In this document: positions 48,012-56,317 of the stretch, one piece after another
How positions within the stretch are numbered: the stretch's first letter is position 1
How the letters are laid out: the number at the start of each line of letters is the position of its first letter
DNA from: Bradyrhizobium genosp. L
GTDB taxonomy: Bacteria; Pseudomonadota; Alphaproteobacteria; Rhizobiales; Xanthobacteraceae
Direction of reading: 5' to 3'
Length of the DNA stretch: 64,000 bases
Assembly: GCF_015624485.1 (NCBI RefSeq)
Contig: NZ_CP061378.1
Span: forward strand, 2,790,001 to 2,854,000
Made by a program: the position numbers and the translations under genes
Notes under the pieces: generated by a model
Seen by the model: only the letters and a program-made list of their open reading frames with translations
Databases searched by the model: none
What the model was told of the DNA's origin: nothing

Positions 48012-49745
48012 CTACTTCTTCTTCTGCAGAACGCTCTGCGGATTGAGGTTGCCGATGCGGCCGCTCTCCGAGCCTGCGGCTGGATCGATCACCGCGTTGA
48101 TCAAGGTCGGCTTGCCGCTATCGAGCGCCGCGTTGACCGCACGCTTCAGCTCGTCCGGCGAGGTCGCGTTGACGCCAATACCGCCGAAGGCTTCCATCAT
48201 CTTGTCGTAGCGCGAGCCCTTGACGAACACGGTGGTCGCGGGATCGGAGCTCGCGTTGTTGACGTCGGTGCCGCGATAGATGCCGTCATTGTTGAAGATC
48301 ACGATGCAGATCGGCAGCCTGTAGCGGCAGATGGTCTCGACCTCCATGCCGGAGAAGCCGAAGGCGCTGTCGCCTTCGACCGCGAGCACGGGGTGGCCGG
48401 TCTCGATCGCGGCCGCGATCGAATAGCCCATGCCGATGCCCATCACGCCCCAGGTGCCGACGTCGAGCCGCTTGCGCGGCTTGTGCATGTCGACGACGCC
48501 GCGGGCGAGGTCGAGCGTGTTGGCGCCTTCGTTGACGAAGATGGTCTCCGGGCGTTCCGCGATGATGGCGCGCAGCGCGCCGAGCGCGCCGTGATAGTCC
48601 ATCGGCGAGGCGTTGCTCATCAGCTTCGGCGCCATCTTGGCGACGTTGTCGTCACGCTTCTTGGCCACGGTGGCGAGCCAGTCGCTCGGCGCCGCGGTCC
48701 AGTTCGCGCCCATGGCGTCGAGGAATGCCGAGACGCAGGAGCCGATATCGCCGACCACGGGGGCTGTGATCTCGACGTTGGAATCCATCTCCTTCGGCTC
48801 GATGTCGACCTGGATGAATTGCTTCGGCGCCTCGCCCCAGCTCTTGCCCTTGCCGTGCGACAGCAGCCAGTTCAGCCTGGCGCCGATCAGCATCACGACG
48901 TCGGCATCCTTCAGCACGGTCGAGCGCGCGGCGCCGGCGCATTGCGGATGCAGGTCGGGCAACAGGCCCTTGGCCATGCTCATCGGCAAGAACGGCACGC
49001 CGCTCTTCTCGACGAAGGCCTTGATCGCCTCGTCGGCCTGCGCATAGGCGGCGCCCTTGCCGAGGATGATCAGCGGACGCTTGGCGCCCTTGAGCACGTC
49101 GAGCGCGCGCTTGACCGCGGACGGGGCAGGGAGCTGCGCCGGCGCTGCGTCGATCACCTTGACCAGCGACTTCTCGCCGGCCGCGGCGTCCATCACCTGG
49201 CCGAACAGCTTTGCGGGGAGATCGAGATAGACGCCGCCGGGACGGCCCGACACCGCGGCGCGGATGGCGCGCGCCAGCCCGATGCCGATGTCCTGGGCGT
49301 GCAGCACGCGGAAGGCCGCCTTGCACAGCGGCTTGGCGATTGCGAGCTGGTCCATCTCCTCATAGTCGCCCTGCTGCAGGTCGACGATCTCGCGCTCGGA
49401 GGAGCCCGAGATCAGGATCATCGGGAAGCAGTTGGTGGTGGCGTGCGCCAGCGCGGTGAGGCCGTTGAGGAAGCCGGGCGCCGACACCGTGAGGCAGACG
49501 CCGGGCTTCTTGGTGAGGAAGCCGGCGATCGAGGCGGCGTAGCCGGCGTTCTGCTCGTGGCGGAAGGAGAGCACGCGAATGCCCGCCGCCTGGGCCATGC
49601 GGCCCAGGTCCGTGATCGGGATGCCCGGCACACCATAGACGGTGTTGATGCCGTTGAGCTTGAGCGCATCGATGACGAGGTGGAAGCCATCAGTGAGCTC
49701 CTGCTCGGTGCCCGGTGCCTCGGACTTGGCGGCGGTATTCAGCAT
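48012..49745 (-). CDS. oxc: Oxalyl-CoA decarboxylase (TPP-dependent)
   Basis: This 577-residue ThDP enzyme carries the cofactor-activating E64 in [22 protein letters not shown], the ADP-binding middle domain, and the ThDP/Mg motif [15 protein letters not shown]...[10 protein letters not shown]. The C-terminal part VLQKKK is of the flexible lid type. It decarboxylates oxalyl-CoA to formyl-CoA and CO2, and frc recycles the CoA. Start ATG 49745 has GAGACGAGG upstream. It lies 87 bases after the GntR gene on the same strand. Confidence 0.96.
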   Translation of the reverse strand: MLNTAAKSEAPGTEQELTDGFHLVIDALKLNGINTVYGVPGIPITDLGRMAQAAGIRVLSFRHEQNAGYAASIAGFLTKKPGVCLTVSAPGFLNGLTALAHATTNCFPMILISGSSEREIVDLQQGDYEEMDQLAIAKPLCKAAFRVLHAQDIGIGLARAIRAAVSGRPGGVYLDLPAKLFGQVMDAAAGEKSLVKVIDAAPAQLPAPSAVKRALDVLKGAKRPLIILGKGAAYAQADEAIKAFVEKSGVPFLPMSMAKGLLPDLHPQCAGAARSTVLKDADVVMLIGARLNWLLSHGKGKSWGEAPKQFIQVDIEPKEMDSNVEITAPVVGDIGSCVSAFLDAMGANWTAAPSDWLATVAKKRDDNVAKMAPKLMSNASPMDYHGALGALRAIIAERPETIFVNEGANTLDLARGVVDMHKPRKRLDVGTWGVMGIGMGYSIAAAIETGHPVLAVEGDSAFGFSGMEVETICRYRLPICIVIFNNDGIYRGTDVNNASSDPATTVFVKGSRYDKMMEAFGGIGVNATSPDELKRAVNAALDSGKPTLINAVIDPAAGSESGRIGNLNPQSVLQKKK

Positions 49746-49832
49746 CGGCCTCGTCTCCCTGATCGTTCTTGTTCGGACGATCTCTGTGTCGTCTGAAGCG
49801 AGTGGACTCAAAGTCTCTAAGTGAACAGTTCT

Positions 49833-50564
49833 CTACGTGAATAGCTCCTGGCCGTGCGCCTCGACATAGGCGGCAAGGCCGAGCGTATGGTCGCGGGCGC
49901 GCTTTTCGGCGAGCTCGGTGTCGCGGGCTTCGAGCGCCTCGATGATCCCGAGATGCTCGGGCAGCGAGGTCGCGGTGCGGTCCTTGCGGCCGATCGTGAG
50001 CTGGCGATAGCCGCGCACATGCAAGAGGAGATCGTTGGTGAGGTCGACCAGCACGGGCGATTCCGACAGCGAGATCAGCGCCTGGTGGAAGGCGATGTTG
50101 GCTTTGGAATATTCCTCGACGTGATCCTGCGGCAGCCGGTCGGGGCCGAAATCCTTGAAGAAGTCGCGCAGCGAGGAGATGTCCTTCTTGCGCGCGGTGG
50201 TGGTGATCAGGCGCGCGGCCATGCTCTCCAGCGCGGCCCAGGCGCGGATCATGTCGACGATCTCGGCCTTGCTGCGACGGACCACGACGATGCCGCGGCG
50301 CGGCACGGTCTTCACAAAGCCGTCCTGCTCGAGCATCGCGATCGCTTCGCGGATCGGCGTACGGCTGACGCCGAGCCGTTCGGACAGCGCGCGCTCGTCG
50401 AGCATCACCGGCTCCGGCGTCGCGTAGATGTCCATCTTCAGGATCGCTTCCTTCAAGGCTTCATAGGCCTTGTTCTTGAAGCTCGTCTCGGGCGCGATCC
50501 GGACGATGGCGATGTCTGTGTCAGCCATGTTGAGCGACGCCTTGATCTGTTTTGGTTCGGGCAC
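49833..50564 (-). CDS. GntR-family regulator (FCD subfamily), probable oxalate regulon regulator
   Basis: This 243-residue protein has an N-terminal winged HTH with LSERLGVSRTPIREAIAMLEQDGFV (about 60-84) and a helical FCD ligand domain with the usual metal-site region (HHQ-type: NIAFHQALISLSESP, EHLGIIEALEARD). FCD proteins bind organic acids. GTG start at 50564 with GGAGG nine bases upstream (ATG 50528 is possible). It heads the oxc-frc operon, and operator-like repeats lie in its own promoter, so autoregulation is likely. Oxalate or oxalyl-CoA as effector is inference. Confidence 0.88.
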   Translation of the reverse strand: MPEPKQIKASLNMADTDIAIVRIAPETSFKNKAYEALKEAILKMDIYATPEPVMLDERALSERLGVSRTPIREAIAMLEQDGFVKTVPRRGIVVVRRSKAEIVDMIRAWAALESMAARLITTTARKKDISSLRDFFKDFGPDRLPQDHVEEYSKANIAFHQALISLSESPVLVDLTNDLLLHVRGYRQLTIGRKDRTATSLPEHLGIIEALEARDTELAEKRARDHTLGLAAYVEAHGQELFT

Positions 50565-50621
50565 GACTCGTCTCCTCCTCTAGGAGACGTCTTCTTAGCA
50601 GAAGAAATTACCTTAGTTTTT

Positions 50622-50638
50622 TGGCATGCCAAATACCA
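50622..50638. promoter_or_regulatory. Oxalate-regulon operator upstream of gntR-oxc-frc
   Basis: TGGCAT-GCCAA-ATACCA, arms agreeing with TGGYAT/ATRCCA, 57 bases before the GntR start. One of two sites in the divergent region with the acyl-CoA synthetase gene. Confidence 0.7.
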
Positions 50639-50703
50639 GAATGTCAAGATGGCCTTGTTTCCCGATATTTTTGGGCCCTCGATCCGCTTGACAATTGCGT
50701 TTT

Positions 50704-50720
50704 TGGCATACCAAATGCCA
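50704..50720. promoter_or_regulatory. Oxalate-regulon operator upstream of the acyl-CoA synthetase
   Basis: TGGCAT-ACCAA-ATGCCA, a perfect 6-bp inverted repeat with a 5-bp spacer, 25 bases before the synthetase start, so binding there would block transcription initiation or elongation. Confidence 0.75.
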
Positions 50721-50745
50721 CGAAATCTGTCCCAGGAGGAAGCCA

Positions 50746-52875
50746 ATGTCAAATGCGAAGGATGCGGTCCGCAAAATTCTCGATGCGGTCAAGGCCGACA
50801 AGCGCACGAGCCTCACCGCGCCCGAAGGCAAGGTGGTATGCGACGCCTACGGCATTCCGGTGCCGAAGGAGGGCGTCGCCAAGTCCGCCACTGATGCCGC
50901 CCGCATCGCCTCCGACATGGGTTTCCCTGTCGTGATGAAGATCGTCTCGCCGGATATCCTGCACAAGACCGAGGCCGGCGGCGTCGTGGTCGGCGTCAAG
51001 AGCGCGGCCGAGGCCGAGACGAGCTACGAGACCATCCTGGCGAATGCCAGGAAGTACAAGGCTGACGCCAAGATCGAGGGCATCCAGGTACAGCAGATGC
51101 TGGCCGGCGGCACCGAGGTGATCGTCGGCTCGATCACCGACGGCTCGTTCGGCAAGCTGGTCGCCTTCGGCCTCGGCGGCGTGCTGGTCGAGGTGCTCAA
51201 GGACATCACCTTCCGCCTGGCGCCCGCGACCAGGGACGATGCGCTGTCGATGCTCGACGGCATCCAGGCCCATGAGATGCTGAAGGGCGTGCGCGGCGGC
51301 GACCCCGTCAACCGCGAGGCGCTGGCTGACGTCATCGTCAAGGTCTCGCAGCTGGTCAGCGACTTCCCCGAGATCGTCGAGCTCGACCTCAACCCGGTGT
51401 TCGCGACCAAGGCGAATGCGATCGCGGCCGACGTCCGCATCGTGGTCGACTTCGACTACAAGCCGCGCCCGGCGCCGCGCCCGACCGAAGAGATCGTGGC
51501 CGCGATGAGCCGCATCATGCAGCCGAAGGGCGTCGCCGTGATCGGCGCCTCCGCCGAGGACGGCAAGATCGGCAATTCCGTGATGAAGAACCTGATCAAT
51601 GGCGGCTACAAGGGCGAGATCTACCCGATCCACCCCAAGGCCGCGGAGATTTTGGGCTACAAGGCCTACAAGAGCGTCAAGGACGTGCCGGGCGTGATCG
51701 ACACCGCGGTGTTCGCGATTCCCGCGAAATTCGTCGCCGGCGCGCTCGCCGAGTGCGGCGAGAAGAAAATCCCGGGCGCGGTGCTGATTCCCTCGGGCTT
51801 TGCCGAGGCCGGCGCGCCCGAATTGCAGGCCGAGATCGTCGAGGTCGGCAAGAAGTACAATATCCGCCTGATGGGGCCGAACATCTATGGCTTCTACTAT
51901 ACGCCGGCCAACCTCTGCGCCACCTTCTGCACCGCCTATGACGTCAAGGGCCACGCCGCGCTGTCGTCGCAGTCCGGCGGCATCGGCATGGCAATCATCG
52001 GCTTCTCGCGCTCGGCCAAGATGGGCGTTTCCGCGATCGTCGGCCTCGGCAACAAGTCCGACATCGACGAGGACGATCTGCTCGCCTTCTTCGAGCAGGA
52101 CCCCAACACCAACCTGATCGCGCAGCACTGCGAGGACCTGAAGGACGGCCGCGCCTTTGCGGAAGCTGCAAAACGCGTCTCCAAGAAGAAGCCGGTGGTC
52201 GTGCTCAAGGCCGGCCGCACCTCGGCCGGCGCGAAAGCGGCCTCGTCGCACACCGGCGCGCTTGCCGGCAACGACAAGATCTATGAGGACGTGTTCAAGC
52301 AGTCCGGCGTGATCCGCGCCCGGTCATTGCGGCAGCTGCTGGAATTTGCCCGCGGCGTGCCGGTGCTGCCGACGCCGAAGGGCGAGAACGTGCTGATCAT
52401 CACCGGCGCCGGCGGCTCCGGCGTGCTGTTGTCCGACTCTTGCGTCGACAACGGCCTGTCGCTGATGCAGATGCCGCCGGACCTCGATGCGGCGTTCCGT
52501 AAATTCATCCCGCCGTTCGGCGCGGCCGGCAATCCCGTCGACATCACCGGCGGCGAGCCGCCGATCACCTATGTCAACACCGTCAAGCTCGGCCTGTCGG
52601 ACGAGCGCATCCATTCGCTGATCCTCGGCTACTGGCACACCATCGTCACCCCGCCGATGGTGTTCGCGCGCAACATGGTCGAGGTGAAGAAGGAGATGGA
52701 GGCCAAGGGCTTTGTGAAGCCGATCGTCGCCTCGCTCGCCGGCGACGTCGAGGTCGAAGAGGCCGCCGAATATCTCTATCAGAACGGCATCCCGGCCTAT
52801 GCGTACTCGACCGAGCTGCCGGTCGAGGTGTTAGGGGCCAAGTACAAATGGGCGCGTGGTGCGGGCTTGCTCTGA
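50746..52875 (+). CDS. ADP-forming acyl-CoA synthetase (acetate-CoA ligase family), possibly oxalate/formate-CoA ligase
   Basis: The 709-residue protein joins an N-terminal ATP-grasp domain (residues 1-235) to a CoA-binding Rossmann domain (IMQPKGVAVIGASAEDGKIG, about 260-390) and a succinyl-CoA-synthetase-like ligase domain (SSQSGGIGMA). A His-containing motif ASSHTGALAGND fits the phosphohistidine site. This beta-then-alpha order is the reverse of many archaeal ACD fusions. The enzyme would make an acyl-CoA from acid, ATP and CoA. Its divergent position to gntR-oxc-frc and the shared operator suggest it primes the CoA cycle. AGGAGG precedes ATG 50746. The actual substrate is unproven. Confidence 0.85.
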   Translation: MSNAKDAVRKILDAVKADKRTSLTAPEGKVVCDAYGIPVPKEGVAKSATDAARIASDMGFPVVMKIVSPDILHKTEAGGVVVGVKSAAEAETSYETILANARKYKADAKIEGIQVQQMLAGGTEVIVGSITDGSFGKLVAFGLGGVLVEVLKDITFRLAPATRDDALSMLDGIQAHEMLKGVRGGDPVNREALADVIVKVSQLVSDFPEIVELDLNPVFATKANAIAADVRIVVDFDYKPRPAPRPTEEIVAAMSRIMQPKGVAVIGASAEDGKIGNSVMKNLINGGYKGEIYPIHPKAAEILGYKAYKSVKDVPGVIDTAVFAIPAKFVAGALAECGEKKIPGAVLIPSGFAEAGAPELQAEIVEVGKKYNIRLMGPNIYGFYYTPANLCATFCTAYDVKGHAALSSQSGGIGMAIIGFSRSAKMGVSAIVGLGNKSDIDEDDLLAFFEQDPNTNLIAQHCEDLKDGRAFAEAAKRVSKKKPVVVLKAGRTSAGAKAASSHTGALAGNDKIYEDVFKQSGVIRARSLRQLLEFARGVPVLPTPKGENVLIITGAGGSGVLLSDSCVDNGLSLMQMPPDLDAAFRKFIPPFGAAGNPVDITGGEPPITYVNTVKLGLSDERIHSLILGYWHTIVTPPMVFARNMVEVKKEMEAKGFVKPIVASLAGDVEVEEAAEYLYQNGIPAYAYSTELPVEVLGAKYKWARGAGLL

Positions 52876-52905
52876 TTCAGCGCTGATCTGAACCAACGAT
52901 GAATA

Positions 52906-52930
52906 CCGCCTCGGAGGTGATCCGAGGCGG
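52906..52930 (+). terminator. Terminator after the acyl-CoA synthetase gene
   Basis: CCGCCTCGGA-GGTGA-TCCGAGGCGG, a perfect 10-bp stem with a 5-base loop, followed by CATTTTCATG, 30 bases after the stop codon. Confidence 0.8.
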
Positions 52931-52995
52931 CATTTTCATGTGCGCGGGAATGGCACCGGAACCCGGTTTCGCACCCGCGTTGCAGTGCCGGAACT

Positions 52996-53020
52996 GGAAC
53001 GTTTCTTTCCTCGCGATGTT
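52996..53020 (+). promoter_or_regulatory. Possible EcfG-type general stress promoter
   Basis: GGAAC at 52996-53000 and TGTT at 53017-53020 are 16 bases apart, close to the alphaproteobacterial EcfG consensus GGAAC-N16/17-CGTT. It lies 30 bases before the DUF1236 gene. Other GGAAC copies nearby (52958, 52990) make the choice uncertain. Confidence 0.3.
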
Positions 53021-53050
53021 GAGAGGCGTCAATCAACTCGGAGGAGGAGA

Positions 53051-53440
53051 ATGATGAACAAGCGTGTTGTTATCTCACTTGTCGCCGCGTCGCTGCTCGC
53101 GTCCGGTTCGGCCTTTGCACAATCCACGACGGCGGCCGGCGCCGCGAACGGCGCCCGCGCGGGCGGCGAGGTCGCGGGTCCCGTCGGCGAGATCGTTGGT
53201 GGCACGGTCGGTGCTGCGGTCGGCGCCGGCCTCGAGATTCCGAATGCGGTGATCACCTCGATTCCGCGCGACGAGCCGTCGGTCGTGGTGCGCGAGCGCG
53301 TCGTGGTCGGCGAGCCCTTGCCCGACACCGTCGTGCTGCGCCCGGTGCCGCAATACACCCAGTATCGCTACGCGATCGTCAACGATCACCGCGTGATCGT
53401 CGAGCCGCGCACCCGCCGCGTGGTCAGGATCATCGAGTGA
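53051..53440 (+). CDS. Secreted DUF1236-domain protein
   Basis: This 129-residue protein has a clear signal peptide (MMNKRVVISLVAASLLASGSAFA), a Gly/Ala-rich middle (GARAGGEVAGPVGEIVGGTVGAAVGAGLE), and a C-terminal domain (PLPDTVVLRPVPQYTQYRYAIVND...RTRRVVRIIE) characteristic of DUF1236 proteins, which are numerous in Bradyrhizobium. Function unknown; probably periplasmic. Two adjacent ATGs (53051 and 53054) both lie after GGAGGAGGAG. A terminator follows 26 bases downstream, so it is monocistronic. Confidence 0.85.
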   Translation: MMNKRVVISLVAASLLASGSAFAQSTTAAGAANGARAGGEVAGPVGEIVGGTVGAAVGAGLEIPNAVITSIPRDEPSVVVRERVVVGEPLPDTVVLRPVPQYTQYRYAIVNDHRVIVEPRTRRVVRIIE

Positions 53441-53465
53441 TCCGGCATTCCTAGCCATCGACGCC

Positions 53466-53493
53466 ATCCCCGCGGGCGATCGTCCGCGGGGAT
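53466..53493 (+). terminator. Terminator hairpin after the DUF1236 gene
   Basis: ATCCCCGCGG-GCGATCGT-CCGCGGGGAT: a perfect 10-bp stem with an 8-base loop, followed by TTGCGTT. Confidence 0.7.
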
Positions 53494-53610
53494 TTGCGTT
53501 GCCGGCTCGCAGGCGAGGGAAATTAGCGCTGGCGGCGAGCGCCCGGACCTCGCTATATCCATCCATCGTCGCGGGGCAATGTGCTCCGACCAGCGATGGG
53601 GAACGCCGCC

Positions 53611-54396
53611 ATGCCGTCCGAACTCCGCTCGCCCCGTCTTGCCGTCCTGATCGACGCCGACAATGCATCCGCAAAGATCGCCGACGGGCTGTTCGAGGAG
53701 ATCGCCAAGATCGGCGAGGCCAGCGTCCGCCGCATCTACGGCGATTTCTCCAATCCGCGATCCCGGGGCTGGGCCGATATCCTCTCCAAGCACGCCATCA
53801 TCCCGCAGCAGCAATTCGCCTACACCACCGGAAAGAACGCGTCCGACATCACGCTGGTCATCGACGCGATGGACCTGCTGCACAGCGGCCGGTTCGACGG
53901 CTTCTGCCTGGTGTCGTCGGACAGCGATTTCACCCGGCTTGCCGCCCGCATCCGCGAGCATGGCGTCGACGTGTTCGGGTTCGGCGAGCAGAAGACGCCG
54001 GAAAGCTTTCGGCAGGCCTGCCGCAGGTTCGTCTACACCGAGAATTTGCGCGGCGGCGTAACCAGCACCCAGGGTACGGCTGCGCCCGCGAAGTCGCTGC
54101 AGCCGCCCGAGGCGGCCGTCCCCTTCATCAAGAAGATCATCACCCAGATGGAAAGCGAGGACGGCTGGGTTGCCCTCGGCGAGGTCGGGCGGCGGCTTGC
54201 CAACCTCGCATCCGATTTCGATCAGCGGACCTACGGCTTCCGCAATCTGAGCGATCTCGTGCGCAAGACCAACGCCTTCGAGATCGATCAGCCCAAGGAC
54301 GGCTCGATGCGGATTCGCGTCAAGCCGGCCGCCGCAGCGCCGCCGCCGAGACGGCGCAGTTCCCGCAAGCCTGCGCCGCCCGCGCCCAGCTCCTGA
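53611..54396 (+). CDS. NYN-domain ribonuclease-like protein with OST-HTH/LOTUS domain
   Basis: About 261 residues. The N-terminal NYN (PIN-like) domain has the acidic residues LIDADNAS, DITLVIDAMDLL and VSSDSDFTRLA arranged as in LabA/DUF88 nucleases. After a linker, the C-terminal region at about 165-235 (KKIITQMESEDGWVALGEVGRRLANLASDFDQRTYGFRNLSDLVRKTNAFEI) looks like an OST-HTH/LOTUS RNA-binding domain. A basic Pro/Arg tail follows. It probably cleaves or binds RNA. The start is uncertain: ATG 53611, 53596 or 53581. Confidence 0.82.
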   Translation: MPSELRSPRLAVLIDADNASAKIADGLFEEIAKIGEASVRRIYGDFSNPRSRGWADILSKHAIIPQQQFAYTTGKNASDITLVIDAMDLLHSGRFDGFCLVSSDSDFTRLAARIREHGVDVFGFGEQKTPESFRQACRRFVYTENLRGGVTSTQGTAAPAKSLQPPEAAVPFIKKIITQMESEDGWVALGEVGRRLANLASDFDQRTYGFRNLSDLVRKTNAFEIDQPKDGSMRIRVKPAAAAPPPRRRSSRKPAPPAPSS

Positions 54397-54529
54397 TTGC
54401 CGGCATGGCACGGGTCCGCTTTTGCATGTAGCGGACCGTTGGCGGATGGCCTCGATCCACTACAGTGCTTGCCAACGGACGAGGGGCGCGGGCGGTGCGC
54501 TCGATCGACCAAGAAACAGGGAGGCCAGC

Positions 54530-55591
54530 ATGGGTCGGAAGATCGCAATCGTCGGAGCAGGGGCCGTCGGTGGTTACGCCGGTTCGCACATGGTGCAGGC
54601 CGGCGAGGATGTCACCTTCATCGACCCCTGGCCCGAGCATGTCGAGCACATGCGCAAGCACGGCCTGCGCGTCACCCACGCCATGGACGTCGCCGAATTC
54701 ACCGTGCCGGTCCGCGCGCTGCACGTCACCGACGCGCAGCAGCTGGCAAGGGAGAAGCCGGTCGACATCGCCTTCGTCTGCATGAAGTCCTACGACACCG
54801 CGTGGGCCACCATGATGATCCGGCAATATCTGGCGCCGGACGGCTACGTCGTGTCGCTGCAAAACTGCATGAACGAGGAGACCATCGCCGGTGTCGTCGG
54901 CTGGGGCAAGACGCTCGGCTGCATCGCGAGCAGCATCACCGTCAATCTGCCGGAGGCGGGCCACATCCACCGCGGCGCCGGCAAGGGCGGCGCCGCGCAC
55001 ACCGTGTTTCGCGCCGGCGAGGTGCATGGCCGGATCACGCCGCGTGCGGAGGAGGTGTGCCGTCTCGTCGCCTATTCCGACAGCGCGAAAGTTACGCCGA
55101 ACCTGTGGGGCGAGCGCTGGTCGAAGCTGGTCGCCAACGCGATGCAAAATGGGCTCTCGGCCTGCACCGGGCTGCCCGGTGGCGAGATCCTGCAAAGCGA
55201 GCCGCTGCGCCGCTTCTCGACCCGGCTCGGCAGCGAGGCGATCCGGGTCGGACAGGCGCAGGGCTACCAGCTCGAGGAGATCCTGCATCTGGAGCCCGAG
55301 ACCATCGCCCGCGCCGGCGAGGGCGACGAGGCGGCGATGCGCGCCTGCGACGAGCAGCGCTTCAAGGACTCGAAGCGCATGTCATCGGCGCAGCGCCCCT
55401 CGATGGGCCAGGACATGCAGAAGGGCCGCCGCACCGAGATCGAATTCCTCAACGGCTTTGTGGTGCGCGAAGGCGAGAAGCTCGGCCTGGCCTGCACCGC
55501 CAATGCCGCACTGACCGACATCGTGAAGCGGGTGGAGCGCGGGGAGTTGAAGCCGGATCCGAGGCACATCACGGAATTGCGGATGAATTGA
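54530..55591 (+). CDS. 2-dehydropantoate 2-reductase family protein (PanE/ApbA-like)
   Basis: This 353-residue NADPH-dependent reductase has the Rossmann motif IAIVGAGAVGGYAGSHM at residues 5-21, SLQNCMNEETIA in the middle, and an ApbA C-terminal helical domain (LVANAMQNGLSACTG). GGGAGG lies five bases before the ATG. The family includes ketopantoate reductase; in Methylobacterium extorquens the PanE-like PanE2 was described as an oxalyl-CoA reductase. Given the oxalate genes 5 kb away that alternative deserves a test, but no operator repeat is seen upstream. It is longer than the 300 residues usual for PanE. Confidence 0.8.
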   Translation: MGRKIAIVGAGAVGGYAGSHMVQAGEDVTFIDPWPEHVEHMRKHGLRVTHAMDVAEFTVPVRALHVTDAQQLAREKPVDIAFVCMKSYDTAWATMMIRQYLAPDGYVVSLQNCMNEETIAGVVGWGKTLGCIASSITVNLPEAGHIHRGAGKGGAAHTVFRAGEVHGRITPRAEEVCRLVAYSDSAKVTPNLWGERWSKLVANAMQNGLSACTGLPGGEILQSEPLRRFSTRLGSEAIRVGQAQGYQLEEILHLEPETIARAGEGDEAAMRACDEQRFKDSKRMSSAQRPSMGQDMQKGRRTEIEFLNGFVVREGEKLGLACTANAALTDIVKRVERGELKPDPRHITELRMN

Positions 55592-55609
55592 GCGGCGCGG
55601 TTCATCCCC

Positions 55610-55693
55610 GTCATTGCGAGGAGCGAAGCGACGAAGCAATCCATCCATCCGCTTATGCTGACCGATGGATTGCTTCGCTTCGCTCGCAATGAC
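55610..55693. repeat. Palindromic repeat, GTCATTGCGAG family
   Basis: The left part (GTCATTGCGAGGAGCGAAGC, then GAAGCAATCCATC) is the reverse complement, with small changes, of the right part (GATGGATTGCTTCG, then CGCTCGCAATGAC). It lies between convergent panE-like and decarboxylase genes. This sequence family is very common in Bradyrhizobium intergenic DNA. Confidence 0.85.
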
Positions 55694-55709
55694 GGAGGTG
55701 GCCGTTCCC

Positions 55710-56309
55710 CTACAGCAACTGCCTTACCCCCATCCCGTTCATGAACCGCTCGCGGATTTGCACCGGATCGCGCCGCGTCGTGCCGGTGCCGGGCTTGTCG
55801 TCGATGCGGACGCCGATCAATGTCGGCACTGACGCCGACATCGACTGTTCGATCAGCCGCTCGAAATCGTCCTCGTCGGCGGCCCAGGACGACTTGGCGA
55901 TGCCGCTGGCGATTGCGACTGCAACCATGTCGGTATGGCCGGCGGCCGGCGTCGGCTGGCTGCCGGTGATCTGGTAGATGCCGTTGTCCATCACCACCAT
56001 AGTGAGGTTCTTTGGCGCTTGCGCTGCGATGGTCGCGAGGCAGCCGAGCTGCATCAGCAGCGAGCCGTCGCCTTCGAGCGCGAACACCCGCCGCTTGGGC
56101 TGCGCCAGCGCCACGCCGAGCGCGATCGGGAAGGCGAGGCCCATGCTGCCCAGCATGTAGAAATTCTGCGGCCGATGGCCGGCGGCCCAGAGGTCGAAAT
56201 TGGTGTTGCCGATGCCGCCGATCACGGCCGCGTCCTTGAGCTTCGCGACGAGGCGCTGGGTGAGGTCGAAGCGGTTCATCACCTTGGTGTTGCGCTGGGT
56301 GTCGGTCAT
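55710..56309 (-). CDS. TPP-dependent decarboxylase, beta (PP-domain) subunit, ComE-like
   Basis: This 199-residue protein is the C-terminal half of a ThDP enzyme. It has GSMGLAFPIALGVALAQPKRRVFALEGDGSLLMQ, with the GDG...N cofactor motif completed by MVVMDNGIYQITG. Paired with the preceding gene it forms a split decarboxylase like sulfopyruvate decarboxylase (ComDE) or phosphonopyruvate decarboxylase. ATG 56309 is chosen; the frame upstream belongs to the antisense of other genes. It starts eight bases after the alpha gene stop. Confidence 0.85.
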   Translation of the reverse strand: MTDTQRNTKVMNRFDLTQRLVAKLKDAAVIGGIGNTNFDLWAAGHRPQNFYMLGSMGLAFPIALGVALAQPKRRVFALEGDGSLLMQLGCLATIAAQAPKNLTMVVMDNGIYQITGSQPTPAAGHTDMVAVAIASGIAKSSWAADEDDFERLIEQSMSASVPTLIGVRIDDKPGTGTTRRDPVQIRERFMNGMGVRQLL

Positions 56310-56317
56310 GGCTGATC

